Of a stretch of DNA of 64,000 nucleotides, positions 1 to 8,249 are shown piece after piece. The stretch is from Lachnospiraceae bacterium UBA3692. GTDB taxonomy: Bacteria; Bacillota; Clostridia; Lachnospirales; Lachnospiraceae. A program made the position numbers and the translations under genes. Position 1 is the first letter of the stretch. Every line of letters starts with the position of its first letter. The notes under the pieces are model-generated. The model worked only from the letters and a program-made list of their open reading frames with translations. It was not told where the DNA came from and did no database searches. The stretch lies in NCBI GenBank assembly GCA_002372815.1, contig DFIR01000023.1, positions 24,053-88,052 on the forward strand, given 5' to 3'.

Positions 1-28
1 CGCAGCCGATAAAACCGATCTTCTTCAT
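1..28 (-). CDS. Start of a nucleotide-binding oxidoreductase-like gene (partial, runs off the left edge)
   Basis: Only the first nine codons are inside the window. They begin at an ATG at 26-28 and read MKKIGFIGC, after a good ribosome binding site (AGGAG about 10 bases upstream). A Gly-x-x-Gly motif right at the N-terminus is typical of Rossmann-fold dehydrogenases; pyrroline-5-carboxylate reductase often starts this way, but nine residues cannot decide. It lies 42 bases downstream of the cytidylyltransferase gene on the same strand and may share its transcript. Confidence 0.5.
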
Positions 29-70
29 ACTGCTTCCTTTCTCCTGCTGCCTTCGATCAGGCGGATCCTT

Positions 71-787
71 CTATTCCTTGAGCCAGTCCGAGCGTCGCGC
101 CGCCAGCAGGGCCTTGAAGATGTCGATGTCCTCGACCGTCGTGAGCTTGATATTCTTCTCGGATCCCGCGGAAAAATAGACCTCCTCGCCCATCTCGATC
201 TTCAGCGTGCAGGACGCGACGGAGGAGGTGATGCCCGCTTCGAGCGCGCGCCTGTGCAGGTCCGCGAAGGGTCCGAGCACGAAGCCCTGCGGGGTCTGGG
301 TCCTCTTCAGCCGGTCTCTCGGATAGCTTCCCGAGGAGACCACGCCGTCTTCCGTCTCCAGCATCGCCTCCGCACAGGGGATGGTCGCGATGCCGCACCC
401 GTACTGCTTCGTCTTCACGATGCAGTCCGAGATGATCTCGGAGGAGACAAGGGGCCGGATCGCGTCGTGCACGAGCACCAGGTCATCCGGCGCGAAATGC
501 TTCTCCAGTTCGAAGACGCCGTTGCGGATGGATCCCTGTCCGTTCTCGCCGCCGGGGACCACATACTGCAGCTTTGTGATGTCGAACTGGGCCGCGTAGG
601 CGCGGAGCACCTGCTCCCAGCCGCGGATGCAGACGACCGCGATGCTGTCGATCTCGGGATGCTTCTGGAATGCCTGCAGCGTATAGACGATCACCGGTCT
701 CTCGTTCACGGTCAGGAACTGCTTCGGGATATCCTGGTGCATGCGTGCGCCGCTTCCGCCGGCGATGATGAGTGCGATATTAGCCAT
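71..787 (-). CDS. IspD/TarI-family sugar- or polyol-phosphate cytidylyltransferase
   Basis: A 238-residue cytidylyltransferase that would couple CTP to a phosphorylated alcohol. The family includes IspD (2-C-methyl-D-erythritol 4-phosphate, isoprenoid synthesis) and TarI (ribitol 5-phosphate, wall polymers). The nucleotide-binding loop is GGSGARM at residues 10-16, followed by PKQF at 21-24; the active-site VHDAIRP lies at about 106-112. The start is the ATG at 785-787, preceded by GGAGG six bases away; a longer reading to 829 lacks a comparable site. The partial dehydrogenase-like gene follows on the same strand. A cytidylyltransferase plus reductase pair would fit a TarI/TarJ-type wall pathway as well as IspD, so the exact substrate is left open. 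Confidence 0.8.
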   Translation of the reverse strand: MANIALIIAGGSGARMHQDIPKQFLTVNERPVIVYTLQAFQKHPEIDSIAVVCIRGWEQVLRAYAAQFDITKLQYVVPGGENGQGSIRNGVFELEKHFAPDDLVLVHDAIRPLVSSEIISDCIVKTKQYGCGIATIPCAEAMLETEDGVVSSGSYPRDRLKRTQTPQGFVLGPFADLHRRALEAGITSSVASCTLKIEMGEEVYFSAGSEKNIKLTTVEDIDIFKALLAARRSDWLKE

Positions 788-848
788 AATGACCTCCGGA
801 TCCTGGAATGTGTGTGTCTGCCCGCGCACTGGACACGCAGGACAGATT

Positions 849-868
849 TTTGTATCATCTTTGTATCA
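849..868. repeat. Two direct copies of TTTGTATCA one helical turn apart
   Basis: TTTGTATCA occurs at 849-857 and again at 860-868, an 11-base spacing. It lies between the divergent cytidylyltransferase and lipoprotein genes, where regulatory sites are expected. Direct repeats at this spacing can be binding sites for a regulator; no function is shown here. Confidence 0.35.
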
Positions 869-934
869 AAACGCTCTGAAGAGACGGTTCCGGCAGCACC
901 GGAGCCTATTCCATCATATCACAACGGAGACTGA

Positions 935-2779
935 ATGAAAACGTATACGACCATGAAACGTCTGCGGACACTGGCGGCGGCCGCCCTGTGTGCCGCGCTT
1001 CTTCTGGGAGGCTGCGCCGGCGCGGACGGCGGCGGTCTTTTCGGGCCGGACGGCCCGCTCTCCTTCCTGTTCGGAAACGCCTACGACCTCGAAGATCTGC
1101 GCCTGTCGGAGGACCTGCCGGTCTATGACCTGTCTCCCTGCATCGAGCGCGAGTCTTTCACGCCCGTCACGGCGGCCGTGCGCGGGGACGGCACCCTTCT
1201 CATTCTGAGCCTCAACCTGATCGACGAATATGTGCTGCAGTCCTTCGACCCGGAGACCGGGGCGTTTGAGGATCTCTGGAACTGGAAGGCGGAATCCGGC
1301 ACGGAATTCGCCCTCCGCTTTCTGTCGGTCGATCCGGTCGTGCTGTACGACGATGTCGGCGGGATCCTCTACCGCCCGGACGCGGCGCCGGACAGATACG
1401 TCCTGGATGCGGATGAACAGGCGCTGCACCTGTTCTGTAACGACGGTACGCTCTACGGCGCCAGTTCCCACGGATTCGTGTACCGGTATGACCGCCGTTT
1501 CTACAGGGAGCTCATCTGGACGCTGCCCGAGGAGCTGTGCTGGATGATCCCCCAGACCTCGGTTGACGATGCCGCCGCTTCTTATCTCACTTATTCCGTT
1601 TATGATTCGGAGACAGCGCTGTCTCTCGACCTGTCTCTCCCCGAATGCTCTTACACCCTGCACACCGTCGAAGGCGATCCTGTCCAGGCTTCTGCCGGAG
1701 GGGACGGGCTCCTCTGCGAGGTCCTGCAGGGTCCCCAGCCGGCCGCCGCTCTGTACGATCCCGCGGCATCCCGGCAGAAGCATCTGCTCCTGCCCGCCTC
1801 CGTCCGCGAGTGGATGTCGTCCGAATCCCTGCGGCTGAACGCGGATGACGCCTGCGTCTCTCAGCAGGCCTGCCTCCTGCGGCTCGAGGATTCCCTCGGT
1901 AATCTGCGCCATCTCCTCCTCTGGAAGCACCCGGACGGCACGTCCCAGTCCTGGGAAGCGCCTGCCGGCGGGGATGTGCAGTTCCCTTCCGCCTCCTACG
2001 GCGAGCTGACACAGCGCGCCCAGGAACTGGAGGAGACCTACGGGATCACGATCCTGCTCGGAGAGAATGTGCCGCAGATCAGCAGCGATTACCGGCAGGA
2101 GCTGTGCACGGATACGGAGCGGATCTCCGACGGACTCGATATGCTCGCCGAGGCGCTGCAGATGTATCCCGCCGATTATTTCCGCTCCATGAAAGGGCCG
2201 TACTGCCGGGGCTTCCGCATCTGCCTGTGCGGGGACCTCACGCCGACGGACCCGTCCCTCAGCATCTCCAATGCCGCCGGCTTCAGCACCTATGATTACG
2301 GCGTCGGCAGCATCGTCATCGATCTGCAGGCCGGATTTACCGCCGCCTCCTTCGTGCACGAGTGCACGCACCTGACCGACTACCGTCTGCAGGCGGAGGG
2401 CCTCCTGGACGAGGACGCCTGGAGCGCGCTGAATCCGGAGGATTTCTCCTATTATTATGCCTACATCGATCCGGACGGAAACAGCTACGAGGATTCCGGC
2501 AGCGCTGAGTATACAGCCTTCGGTGAGGACGCGGAGACAGATCCGGAGCGGATCTGGTTCGTGGACGCCTACAGCAAGACCTACCCGATGGAGGACCGCG
2601 CCAGGCTCATGGAGTATCTGGTCCTGTACGAAGAGGACAGCACCCCTTCCTGGTTCTCCTCCCCCCACCTGCAGGAAAAAGCCGGCCACTATCTCCGCCT
2701 CGTGCGCGACGCGCTGGAGACCGATACCTGGCCGGCCGAAACCATATGGGAGAAACGTCTGCGGGAAGCGGGACAGTGA
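935..2779 (+). CDS. Lipoprotein with an HExxH zinc-metallopeptidase-like motif
   Basis: A 614-residue secreted protein. The N-terminus has basic residues, a hydrophobic stretch and a lipobox ending LLLGGC near residue 28, so it should be lipidated by Lgt and held on the outer face of the membrane. The first two thirds resemble no family I can name. At 475-479 the sequence is HECTH, an HExxH motif as in zincin peptidases, within FVHECTHLTDYRL; a later glutamate-rich stretch (RARLMEYLVLYEE) could supply the third ligand. Start: ATG at 935 with GGAG seven bases upstream; an in-frame ATG at 953 is also possible. It is divergent from the cytidylyltransferase gene and appears monocistronic. Peptidase activity is an inference from one motif. 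Confidence 0.75.
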   Translation: MKTYTTMKRLRTLAAAALCAALLLGGCAGADGGGLFGPDGPLSFLFGNAYDLEDLRLSEDLPVYDLSPCIERESFTPVTAAVRGDGTLLILSLNLIDEYVLQSFDPETGAFEDLWNWKAESGTEFALRFLSVDPVVLYDDVGGILYRPDAAPDRYVLDADEQALHLFCNDGTLYGASSHGFVYRYDRRFYRELIWTLPEELCWMIPQTSVDDAAASYLTYSVYDSETALSLDLSLPECSYTLHTVEGDPVQASAGGDGLLCEVLQGPQPAAALYDPAASRQKHLLLPASVREWMSSESLRLNADDACVSQQACLLRLEDSLGNLRHLLLWKHPDGTSQSWEAPAGGDVQFPSASYGELTQRAQELEETYGITILLGENVPQISSDYRQELCTDTERISDGLDMLAEALQMYPADYFRSMKGPYCRGFRICLCGDLTPTDPSLSISNAAGFSTYDYGVGSIVIDLQAGFTAASFVHECTHLTDYRLQAEGLLDEDAWSALNPEDFSYYYAYIDPDGNSYEDSGSAEYTAFGEDAETDPERIWFVDAYSKTYPMEDRARLMEYLVLYEEDSTPSWFSSPHLQEKAGHYLRLVRDALETDTWPAETIWEKRLREAGQ

Positions 2780-2835
2780 GCAGGAGGACCGGTCAGCCGG
2801 TCGACGTGAGGCGGCGCCGTGCGTGCGGCGACCGG

Positions 2836-3603
2836 TCAATAGTCGACCTTCATGAGGCAGAGTCCCTTCGCCGGCGCGGTGAAGCCCGCCCGGCTCCTGT
2901 CACAGGCCGCAAGGATCTCCGGGATCTCCTCCGGGTCCCGGTCCCCGAACCCGACCTCCAGGAGCGTGCCGGTCATGATCCGCACCATGTTCTGCAGAAA
3001 CCCGCTTCCGTGGATGTAGAAGCGGATATAGCTGCCGCTCTCCTCGATGCGGACCGTGTCCACGGCGCGCACCGTGGACTTCTTCATGCGCGGATTGCCG
3101 CAGAAGCTCTTGTAGTCCCGGAGTCCGGTCATCAGGTCCGCCGCCGCCTGCATGCGGCCTATGTCGGGCTTTCTGTCGAGCACATACACATACTTTCTGT
3201 CAAAAACAGGCCTGGACGCCCCGTACCAGCACGTGTAGCGGTAGGTCTTGCCCATTGCCTTGAAGCGGCTGTGGAACCGGTCCGCGCAGATCCGGACATC
3301 GTTCACGCTGATGTCCTCCGGCAGGTACCTGTTCATGTAGGCCTGCAGCGCCTCCTCCGTGAGCTCCGTGTCGAGAAGCACATTGCAGGTCATGGCCCGG
3401 GCATGCACGCCCGCATCCGTCCTCCCCGCTCCGATCACCGTGATCGGGGACGCATCCGCGCCGCCTGTGCCCTCACTCATACGCAGTCCTTCCAGCACCG
3501 CCTCCAGCTTGCCCTGGATCGTCATATCCGTGTCGGGCTGATGCTCCCACCCGTAATATCTCGTGCCATCATAGCTTACGATCATCTTGTAATTCTTCTT
3601 CAT
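2836..3603 (-). CDS. truA: tRNA pseudouridine synthase A
   Basis: TruA converts U38-U40 in the anticodon arm of many tRNAs to pseudouridine. The 255-residue product carries the family hallmark GRTDAGVHA with the catalytic aspartate, the early YDGTRYYGW motif and the C-terminal FLQNMVRIM segment, and its length is normal. I chose the ATG at 3601-3603, directly after a GGGGTGG site; an in-frame GTG two codons upstream (3609) is possible. It stands alone, convergent with the lipoprotein gene and divergent from the zinc-ribbon gene. Confidence 0.95.
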   Translation of the reverse strand: MKKNYKMIVSYDGTRYYGWEHQPDTDMTIQGKLEAVLEGLRMSEGTGGADASPITVIGAGRTDAGVHARAMTCNVLLDTELTEEALQAYMNRYLPEDISVNDVRICADRFHSRFKAMGKTYRYTCWYGASRPVFDRKYVYVLDRKPDIGRMQAAADLMTGLRDYKSFCGNPRMKKSTVRAVDTVRIEESGSYIRFYIHGSGFLQNMVRIMTGTLLEVGFGDRDPEEIPEILAACDRSRAGFTAPAKGLCLMKVDY

Positions 3604-3656
3604 ATCCACCCCGTGTCCCGCGGCGGGACTGTTCTCCGCTGCCGTTCCATTCTGCT

Positions 3657-3686
3657 ATTATACACGACTATGCCATTATACACGAC
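3657..3686. repeat. Two copies of an ATTATACACGAC module 18 bases apart, containing duplicated -10-like hexamers
   Basis: ATTATACACGAC occurs at 3657-3668 and 3675-3686. On the minus strand each copy presents TATAAT, a perfect -10 hexamer, upstream of truA. No good -35 box was seen at 16-18 bases, so promoter function is only suggested. The arrangement looks like a small tandem duplication of a promoter segment. Confidence 0.4.
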
Positions 3687-3810
3687 ATTGCGGCGGGTTT
3701 CATGCCGGAACCGGCGCGCCGCCGCCCGTCGGCTTGATTTTTATCAGGATTCCCCTTACAATTTTTATGAACGTTTCATTCCACCTATTACAGACCAGGA
3801 GGCACAGACC

Positions 3811-5277
3811 ATGATCTGCCCGAACTGCGGTAAAATGATTCCCGACACGGTGCGCTACTGCCCCGCGTGCGGCGCAAATGTGCAGGTATCGGCACCTGCC
3901 GCTCCCCCTCTCTTCGATGAAGGGGAGGACTTCCTCGCGGGCTCCGTCCCGCGCTATGAGGACTCCGGGAACGTCCTGCCGGAGGAAGGTGCGGGTGTTG
4001 CTCCGGAAAGCACTTTTGAAAAGCCTGCTGGAAGTCCTTCGGAAGCTCCATTGGACAGTCCTTTTGAAGATCCTGCCAAGGCCCCTTTTGAAAGCCCATT
4101 TGAAGATCCTGCCAAGGCCCCTTTTGAAAGCCCATTTGAAGATTCTGCAGGAAGTCCTTATGAGAGTCCTGACGAAGATCTCTACGGAGAGCCGGCTCCG
4201 GCCGCATCCCCCTCGACGATCACTTCCATGTACGGGGAGCAATACCGGGCGGATGATGCCAGGTATTCACAGGGTGCTGACCTGAGCGGTCTCAATCTCC
4301 TGCATCCCTCCGACTCACCGGAAGATGCTGACAACCGGCGAACAGCCGGGATCGTGCTCGGGATCTTCGGAGCCCTGTGCCTGGTCGCGGTCATCGCGGC
4401 GGCATTCGTCTTCTCCTCTCTCCTGAGCGGGATCAGCATTCCGCAGAGCGGCAGCTCCGGAGGCGACGGGGTCTGGGATTTCCTTACAAGGAGGAGGCCG
4501 TCCTATGCCGGTTACACGGAGGACGACGGCTTCAGCTTCGACCAGTACGCCCCGTTCTATGAGGATTCCGGGGACAGCGACGACTTCTGGGACGAGGAAG
4601 ATGATGATTTCTGGGATGAGGAGGACGAAGCGGATGCCTCCGATGTGCAGGATTTCCCGGAATCCGACGACCTGCCGGTCCTGACGCCTGACCTGAACTT
4701 CCTGCCCTGGGAGGAATACGCGGCTGTCTACCGGACACCTTCCGAACTCGGCAGCGATCTCTACAGCGGCACCGTCCGCATTGAAGGGGATCTCTATCAG
4801 TTCCCCATGCAGCTGTCCGCCCTTCTCGGAAACGGCTGGGAGGTGACCGCCGTGAACGGCGAGCCCGCAGCACAGGACAGCGATCTTCTGAGCATCGCGC
4901 CGAAGGAGTACGGCTACCTCCGTCTGGAGCGCGACGGCCATGTGATCAGCAGCCTGATCTATGCCAACGAATTCTCCGAGAACTGCGTCCTGCATGAAGC
5001 CATGATCGTCAGCCTCCAGTGCCGTGACACGGACAGCTTCACCATGGACCTCACGGAAGAACTCCGTATCGGCGCCAAGGGCGTGCTCGAAAATGCCGTG
5101 AGCGAATACGGCTTCACGCCCGTGCAGGAAGGCCCCGGCACCACCTACTACCTCTCTTTCGCGCCTTCCTCGGAAGCTTCCGCAGAGAAGAACACAGTGA
5201 CGCTCTACGACTACGAGAGCGACGGGACACTGGATGCCGTCAACCTGTTCTATACTGCGCCGTTTGCGCCGAAGTGA
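3811..5277 (+). CDS. Zinc-ribbon membrane protein with Pro/Glu/Phe repeats and a long acidic stretch
   Basis: A 488-residue protein of unknown role. It opens with a zinc ribbon (MICPNCGK and YCPACG), then a low-complexity stretch of 12-base units encoding FE-S/D-P variants (about residues 66-125), one transmembrane helix near 178-203, and outside it a very acidic linker with the motif FWDEED twice. The last 190 residues look globular and unrelated to anything I recognise. The ATG at 3811 has AGGAGG eight bases upstream; the frame stays open for about 1 kb upstream but has no coding support there. Zinc-ribbon plus one helix is a common layout in Firmicute membrane proteins; transport and regulatory roles are both possible. 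A strong terminator follows at 5339. Confidence 0.8.
   Translation: MICPNCGKMIPDTVRYCPACGANVQVSAPAAPPLFDEGEDFLAGSVPRYEDSGNVLPEEGAGVAPESTFEKPAGSPSEAPLDSPFEDPAKAPFESPFEDPAKAPFESPFEDSAGSPYESPDEDLYGEPAPAASPSTITSMYGEQYRADDARYSQGADLSGLNLLHPSDSPEDADNRRTAGIVLGIFGALCLVAVIAAAFVFSSLLSGISIPQSGSSGGDGVWDFLTRRRPSYAGYTEDDGFSFDQYAPFYEDSGDSDDFWDEEDDDFWDEEDEADASDVQDFPESDDLPVLTPDLNFLPWEEYAAVYRTPSELGSDLYSGTVRIEGDLYQFPMQLSALLGNGWEVTAVNGEPAAQDSDLLSIAPKEYGYLRLERDGHVISSLIYANEFSENCVLHEAMIVSLQCRDTDSFTMDLTEELRIGAKGVLENAVSEYGFTPVQEGPGTTYYLSFAPSSEASAEKNTVTLYDYESDGTLDAVNLFYTAPFAPK
4069..4140 (+). repeat. 36-bp perfect tandem duplication inside the zinc-ribbon gene
   Basis: The 36 bases at 4069-4104 are repeated exactly at 4105-4140. 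They consist of three related 12-base modules and keep the reading frame, so they encode a repeated 12-residue Asp/Pro/Ala/Lys/Phe/Glu motif. Degenerate 12-base modules extend on both sides (about 4009-4185). Perfect identity points to recent slippage, so copy number may vary between strains. Confidence 0.85.
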
Positions 5278-5338
5278 TTTCTGAATTCCGGCCGGTGCGG
5301 GCTCACCGCCCGACAGCTGTCTGATTGTGCTTTCACAC

Positions 5339-5389
5339 AGGCGGTCAGACAGGTCTCCGCCGAGACCTGTCTGACCGCCTTTCTATTTT
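5339..5389 (+). terminator. Strong intrinsic terminator of the zinc-ribbon gene
   Basis: A perfect 19-bp stem (5339-5357 with 5362-5380) closes a CGCC loop and is followed by TTCTATTTT. The apical part, GGTCTC-CGCC-GAGACC, closely resembles the hairpin core of the repeat array at 15.5 kb (GGTTTC-AGCC-GAGACC). Confidence 0.85.
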
Positions 5390-5396
5390 CTCTTCT

Positions 5397-5954
5397 GCAC
5401 AGCTGGATAGACAGCTTCTTCTTCCTTACTGTCTATCCAGCTGTCTATCTAACCTTCCGCACAGCTGGAAAGACAGCTTCTCCTTTCCAGCTGTCGATCT
5501 TACTGTCTATCTTGCCTTCCGCACAGCCGAATAGACAGTTTCTTCTCTCTACCTGTCGATCCAGCTGTCTATCTTGCCTTCCGCACAGCTGAATAGACAG
5601 CTTCCTCCTTCCACCTGTCGATCCAGCTGTCTATCCTGCCTTCCGCACAGCTGAATAGACAGCTTCCTCTTTCCAGCTGTCGATCTTACTGTCTATCTTG
5701 CCTTCCGCACAGCCGAATAGACAGTTTCTTCTCTCTACCTGTCGATCCAGCTGTCTATCTTGCCTTCCGCACAGCTGAATAGACAGCTTCCTCCTTCCAC
5801 CTGTCGATCCAGCTGTCTATCTTGCCTTCCGCACAGCTGAATAGACAGCTTCCTCTTTCTACCTGTCGATCCAGCTGTCTATCTTGCCTTCCGCACAGCT
5901 GGATAGACAGCTTCTTCCTTCCAAATGTCTGTCTGCCTGACTATTTCAGCTTTC
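5397..5954. repeat. 62-bp tandem repeat array, nine units
   Basis: The landmark GCACAG recurs at 5397, 5459, 5521, 5583, 5645, 5707, 5769, 5831, 5893 and 5955, always 62 bases apart. Units 3 (5521) and 6 (5707) are identical, units 4 and 7 differ by one base and units 2 and 5 by four, so 5459-5644 and 5645-5830 form a 186-bp higher-order duplication. Unit 1 holds a perfect 15-base inverted pair (CAGCTGGATAGACAG with CTGTCTATCCAGCTG); other units keep weaker versions. Since 62 is not a multiple of three, no frame runs through it. No gene is visible between 5278 and 6034. Confidence 0.95.
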
Positions 5955-5965
5955 GCACAGCTCAC

Positions 5966-6010
5966 AAAAAAAGAGGACATCGCATATCAACTCAAAATGC
6001 GATATCCTCT
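5966..6010 (-). terminator. Intrinsic terminator of glyA
   Basis: On the minus strand a 14-base arm (5997-6010) pairs with 5972-5985 around an 11-base loop with one mismatch, followed by a run of seven T. It sits 25 bases after the glyA stop codon. Confidence 0.85.
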
Positions 6011-6034
6011 TCTGCTATGCTCTTTAATTCCGGA

Positions 6035-7270
6035 TCAGTCCAGCGGATACTTTGCGGTGATCCCGGCGATGATGGCGCGGGCTTCCTCGATGCCGGCTTC
6101 CTGCTTGTGGATGACGATCGAGATGGCTTCCGCGACGCGGTCGAAGTCCTGGGCGTTCAGGCCGCGCGTCGTCGCTGCGGGGGTTCCGAGACGGATGCCG
6201 CTTGTGACGAAGGGGGACCGCTGCTCATTCGGGATGGTGTTCTTGTTGGCGGTGATGTGGGCATCGTCGAGCCATTTCTCGACCTGCTTGCCGGTGAGGC
6301 CGGTGTTCGTGAGGTCCACGAGCATCAGGTGGTTGTCGGTGCCGCCGGAGACGATGTCGATGCCTCTGGCCTGCAGGCCGCTGCAGAGGGCCTTTGCGTT
6401 CTCTGCGACGTGCTTCTGATACTCGACGAAGGCGGGTTCCATCGCCTCTTTGAAGCAGACCGCCTTCGCGGCGATCACGTGCTCCAGAGGACCGCCCTGA
6501 ATGCCCGGGAAGACTGCCTTGTTAAAGTTATACTTCTGTGCGGACTCGTTCCAGAGGATCATGCCGCCCCTGGGGCCGCGCAGCGTCTTGTGGGTCGTCG
6601 TCGTCACGACGTCCGCGTACGGGAACGGGCTCGGATGCACGCCCGCTGCCACAAGGCCGGCGATGTGCGCGATGTCCGCCATCAGGACTGCGCCGCAGGC
6701 GTCCGCGACTTCGCGGAACTTCTTGAAGTCGATCGTGCGCGCGTAAGCGGATGCGCCCGCGATGATCAGCTTCGGCTTCGCTTCCAGAGCGAGCCGCATG
6801 AGCTCCTCGTAGTCGATGAAGCCGTTCTCATCCACGCCGTAAGGGACCACGTGATAATACGCGCCGGAGATGTTCGCCGGGCTGCCGTGGCTGAGGTGTC
6901 CGCCCTGGTTCAGGTTCATGCCCAGGATCGTGTCGCCGGGCTGCAGGATCGCGAACTCGACGGCCAGGTTGGCCTGCGCGCCGGAGTGCGGCTGCACGTT
7001 GGCGTAATCGCAGCCGAACAGCTGCTTCGCTCTCTCGATGGCCAGGGTCTCGATCTCGTCGATGACCGCGCACCCGCCGTAATAGCGCTTGCCGGAATAA
7101 CCTTCCGCATATTTATTGGTAAGAGGGCTGCCCATGGCTGCCATGACAGCTTTGCTGCACCAGTTCTCGGAAGCGATCAGTTCGATATGATCGTTCTGAC
7201 GCTGTACTTCCTTTTCGATTGCCGCCGCGATCTCAGGATCGATCTTTCTTACTTCTTCCAGTGAATACAT
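6035..7270 (-). CDS. glyA: Serine hydroxymethyltransferase
   Basis: GlyA interconverts serine and glycine and charges tetrahydrofolate with a one-carbon unit; it is cytosolic and PLP-dependent. The 411-residue length is normal. The PLP lysine is K228 in [14 protein letters not shown], and the N-terminal ENWCSKAV region and the GYPGKRYYGG-like stretch (here [10 protein letters not shown]) are conserved. The start is the ATG at 7268-7270 behind AGGAGG. It is monocistronic, with its own promoter (7315-7343) and terminator. The promoter spacer is a palindrome, which suggests control by a DNA-binding regulator. Confidence 0.97.
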   Translation of the reverse strand: MYSLEEVRKIDPEIAAAIEKEVQRQNDHIELIASENWCSKAVMAAMGSPLTNKYAEGYSGKRYYGGCAVIDEIETLAIERAKQLFGCDYANVQPHSGAQANLAVEFAILQPGDTILGMNLNQGGHLSHGSPANISGAYYHVVPYGVDENGFIDYEELMRLALEAKPKLIIAGASAYARTIDFKKFREVADACGAVLMADIAHIAGLVAAGVHPSPFPYADVVTTTTHKTLRGPRGGMILWNESAQKYNFNKAVFPGIQGGPLEHVIAAKAVCFKEAMEPAFVEYQKHVAENAKALCSGLQARGIDIVSGGTDNHLMLVDLTNTGLTGKQVEKWLDDAHITANKNTIPNEQRSPFVTSGIRLGTPAATTRGLNAQDFDRVAEAISIVIHKQEAGIEEARAIIAGITAKYPLD

Positions 7271-7314
7271 GAAACGCCTCCTGATGAAATGCTTATAGAC
7301 TGTATGCGTGAAAA

Positions 7315-7343
7315 AGTATAGCAGGGAACCACCCCTGCCGCAA
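7315..7343 (-). promoter_or_regulatory. glyA promoter with a palindromic spacer
   Basis: On the minus strand TTGCGG (7338-7343) is followed after exactly 17 bases by TATACT (7315-7320). The spacer contains the inverted pair GCAGGG/CCCTGC around GTGGTT, so a repressor could sit between the two polymerase contacts. No riboswitch-like leader is evident in the short 5' region. Confidence 0.65.
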
Positions 7344-7428
7344 GTTGTCACATCCTCTGAAAATTCCCCGGTTTTCCCGCTTCTTTCCGTTTAAATGCAT
7401 ATTATGCGGGATTATGCGGAATTTCTGC

Positions 7429-8109
7429 TCACTGTTCCTCTGCGTTCGCGCTTTTCTCCCCGGTATCGATGTGCAGGTCGAGTTCCTCGTAGGAGTCCTC
7501 GGCCACCAGCTCCGCGCCGTTCGTCTCCAGCAGCTCGAAATAGCTCTCCGCGCTGATCGGCGCGCCGCTGTCGGGATCCGTCACCGTCAGGACGCCGTTC
7601 TCGTGGAGGGTGCGCAGGTTGTCGGGGTCATCCAGTCTCCGGAAGCGCAGGATCCAGCAGACCTTCTCCTCATCCTCCAGCAGCTCGCTCTCCGTAAAGG
7701 AGAAAGTACTGAACCCGGGATATGCCTTGTCGACATCCGCCTGCTCGAGCGCGTCCATCGTGTAGCCGACGCTCTTGTACAGGTGCAGTTCATCCGTGAG
7801 CTCCATCAGATAATTCGTCGCCGGCGCATAATACAGGATCTGGTACTCGTCGTATCCGTCAGAGGCGTCGATCCGGTAGACGCGGCACCTCACGCGCGGA
7901 TAGTTCTCCGCCTCTTCCTCTGCGGCTGCCTCCGCCCCGGAGGCAGCCGCTGCTTCCGTGGTCTGTACCGTCGTCTCCTCCGCCGCGGCAGTCTCCGCCG
8001 CAGGCACTTCCTTCGCCGTGCTCCGGCTGCAGCCTGTGCAGGCAGCCGCCATCAGACAGAGCGCCAGAATGAACGCTTCAAGTGCTCTGATCGTTCCGCT
8101 TTTCTTCAT
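7429..8109 (-). CDS. Small lipoprotein of unknown function
   Basis: A 226-residue protein with a short signal peptide and a Cys-containing lipobox region (AAACTGC, residues 22-28), then an Ala/Glu/Thr-rich linker to about residue 70 and a globular C-terminal part. The globular part has no motif I recognise; it is rich in Asp/Glu, ends in an acidic tail and may bind a ligand at the cell surface. The ATG at 8107-8109 has a GGGTGAT site. It lies between glyA and rpmF on the same strand but is separated from rpmF by a terminator. Confidence 0.7.
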   Translation of the reverse strand: MKKSGTIRALEAFILALCLMAAACTGCSRSTAKEVPAAETAAAEETTVQTTEAAAASGAEAAAEEEAENYPRVRCRVYRIDASDGYDEYQILYYAPATNYLMELTDELHLYKSVGYTMDALEQADVDKAYPGFSTFSFTESELLEDEEKVCWILRFRRLDDPDNLRTLHENGVLTVTDPDSGAPISAESYFELLETNGAELVAEDSYEELDLHIDTGEKSANAEEQ

Positions 8110-8151
8110 GCATCACCCGTTCCTGTTCTCCCCTCAAAACAATGGTAACAA

Positions 8152-8183
8152 AAATCCCCGGGCCATCGGCAGTCCGGGGATTT
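8152..8183 (-). terminator. Intrinsic terminator downstream of rpmF
   Basis: A 10-base arm (8174-8183) pairs with 8152-8161 around a 12-base loop; on the minus strand the stem runs into five T. It lies between the rpmF stop and the lipoprotein start. Confidence 0.75.
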
Positions 8184-8249
8184 ACAGTTTCTGATCAACA
8201 GTCAGGTCTTGCGGCCTCCCGTGAGAGGACCTGCCTGCAGAGAAGGTGT

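Noticed and set aside
2746..3810. An N-terminal extension of the zinc-ribbon gene
   Set aside because: The frame stays open but overlaps truA in antisense and yields Arg-rich nonsense; the ATG at 3811 has a strong ribosome site and starts the zinc ribbon.
5397..5954. A CRISPR array
   Set aside because: Units are contiguous and similar over their full 62 bases; there are no unique spacers and no cas genes nearby.
5822..7264. A plus-strand frame running from the first repeat array through glyA
   Set aside because: It is antisense to glyA for most of its length and the array period is not a multiple of three, so the repeats are not coding.
7271..7430. A glycine or other riboswitch upstream of glyA
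   Set aside because: The promoter is only about 45 bases before the start codon, leaving no room for an aptamer; the hairpin lies inside the promoter spacer.
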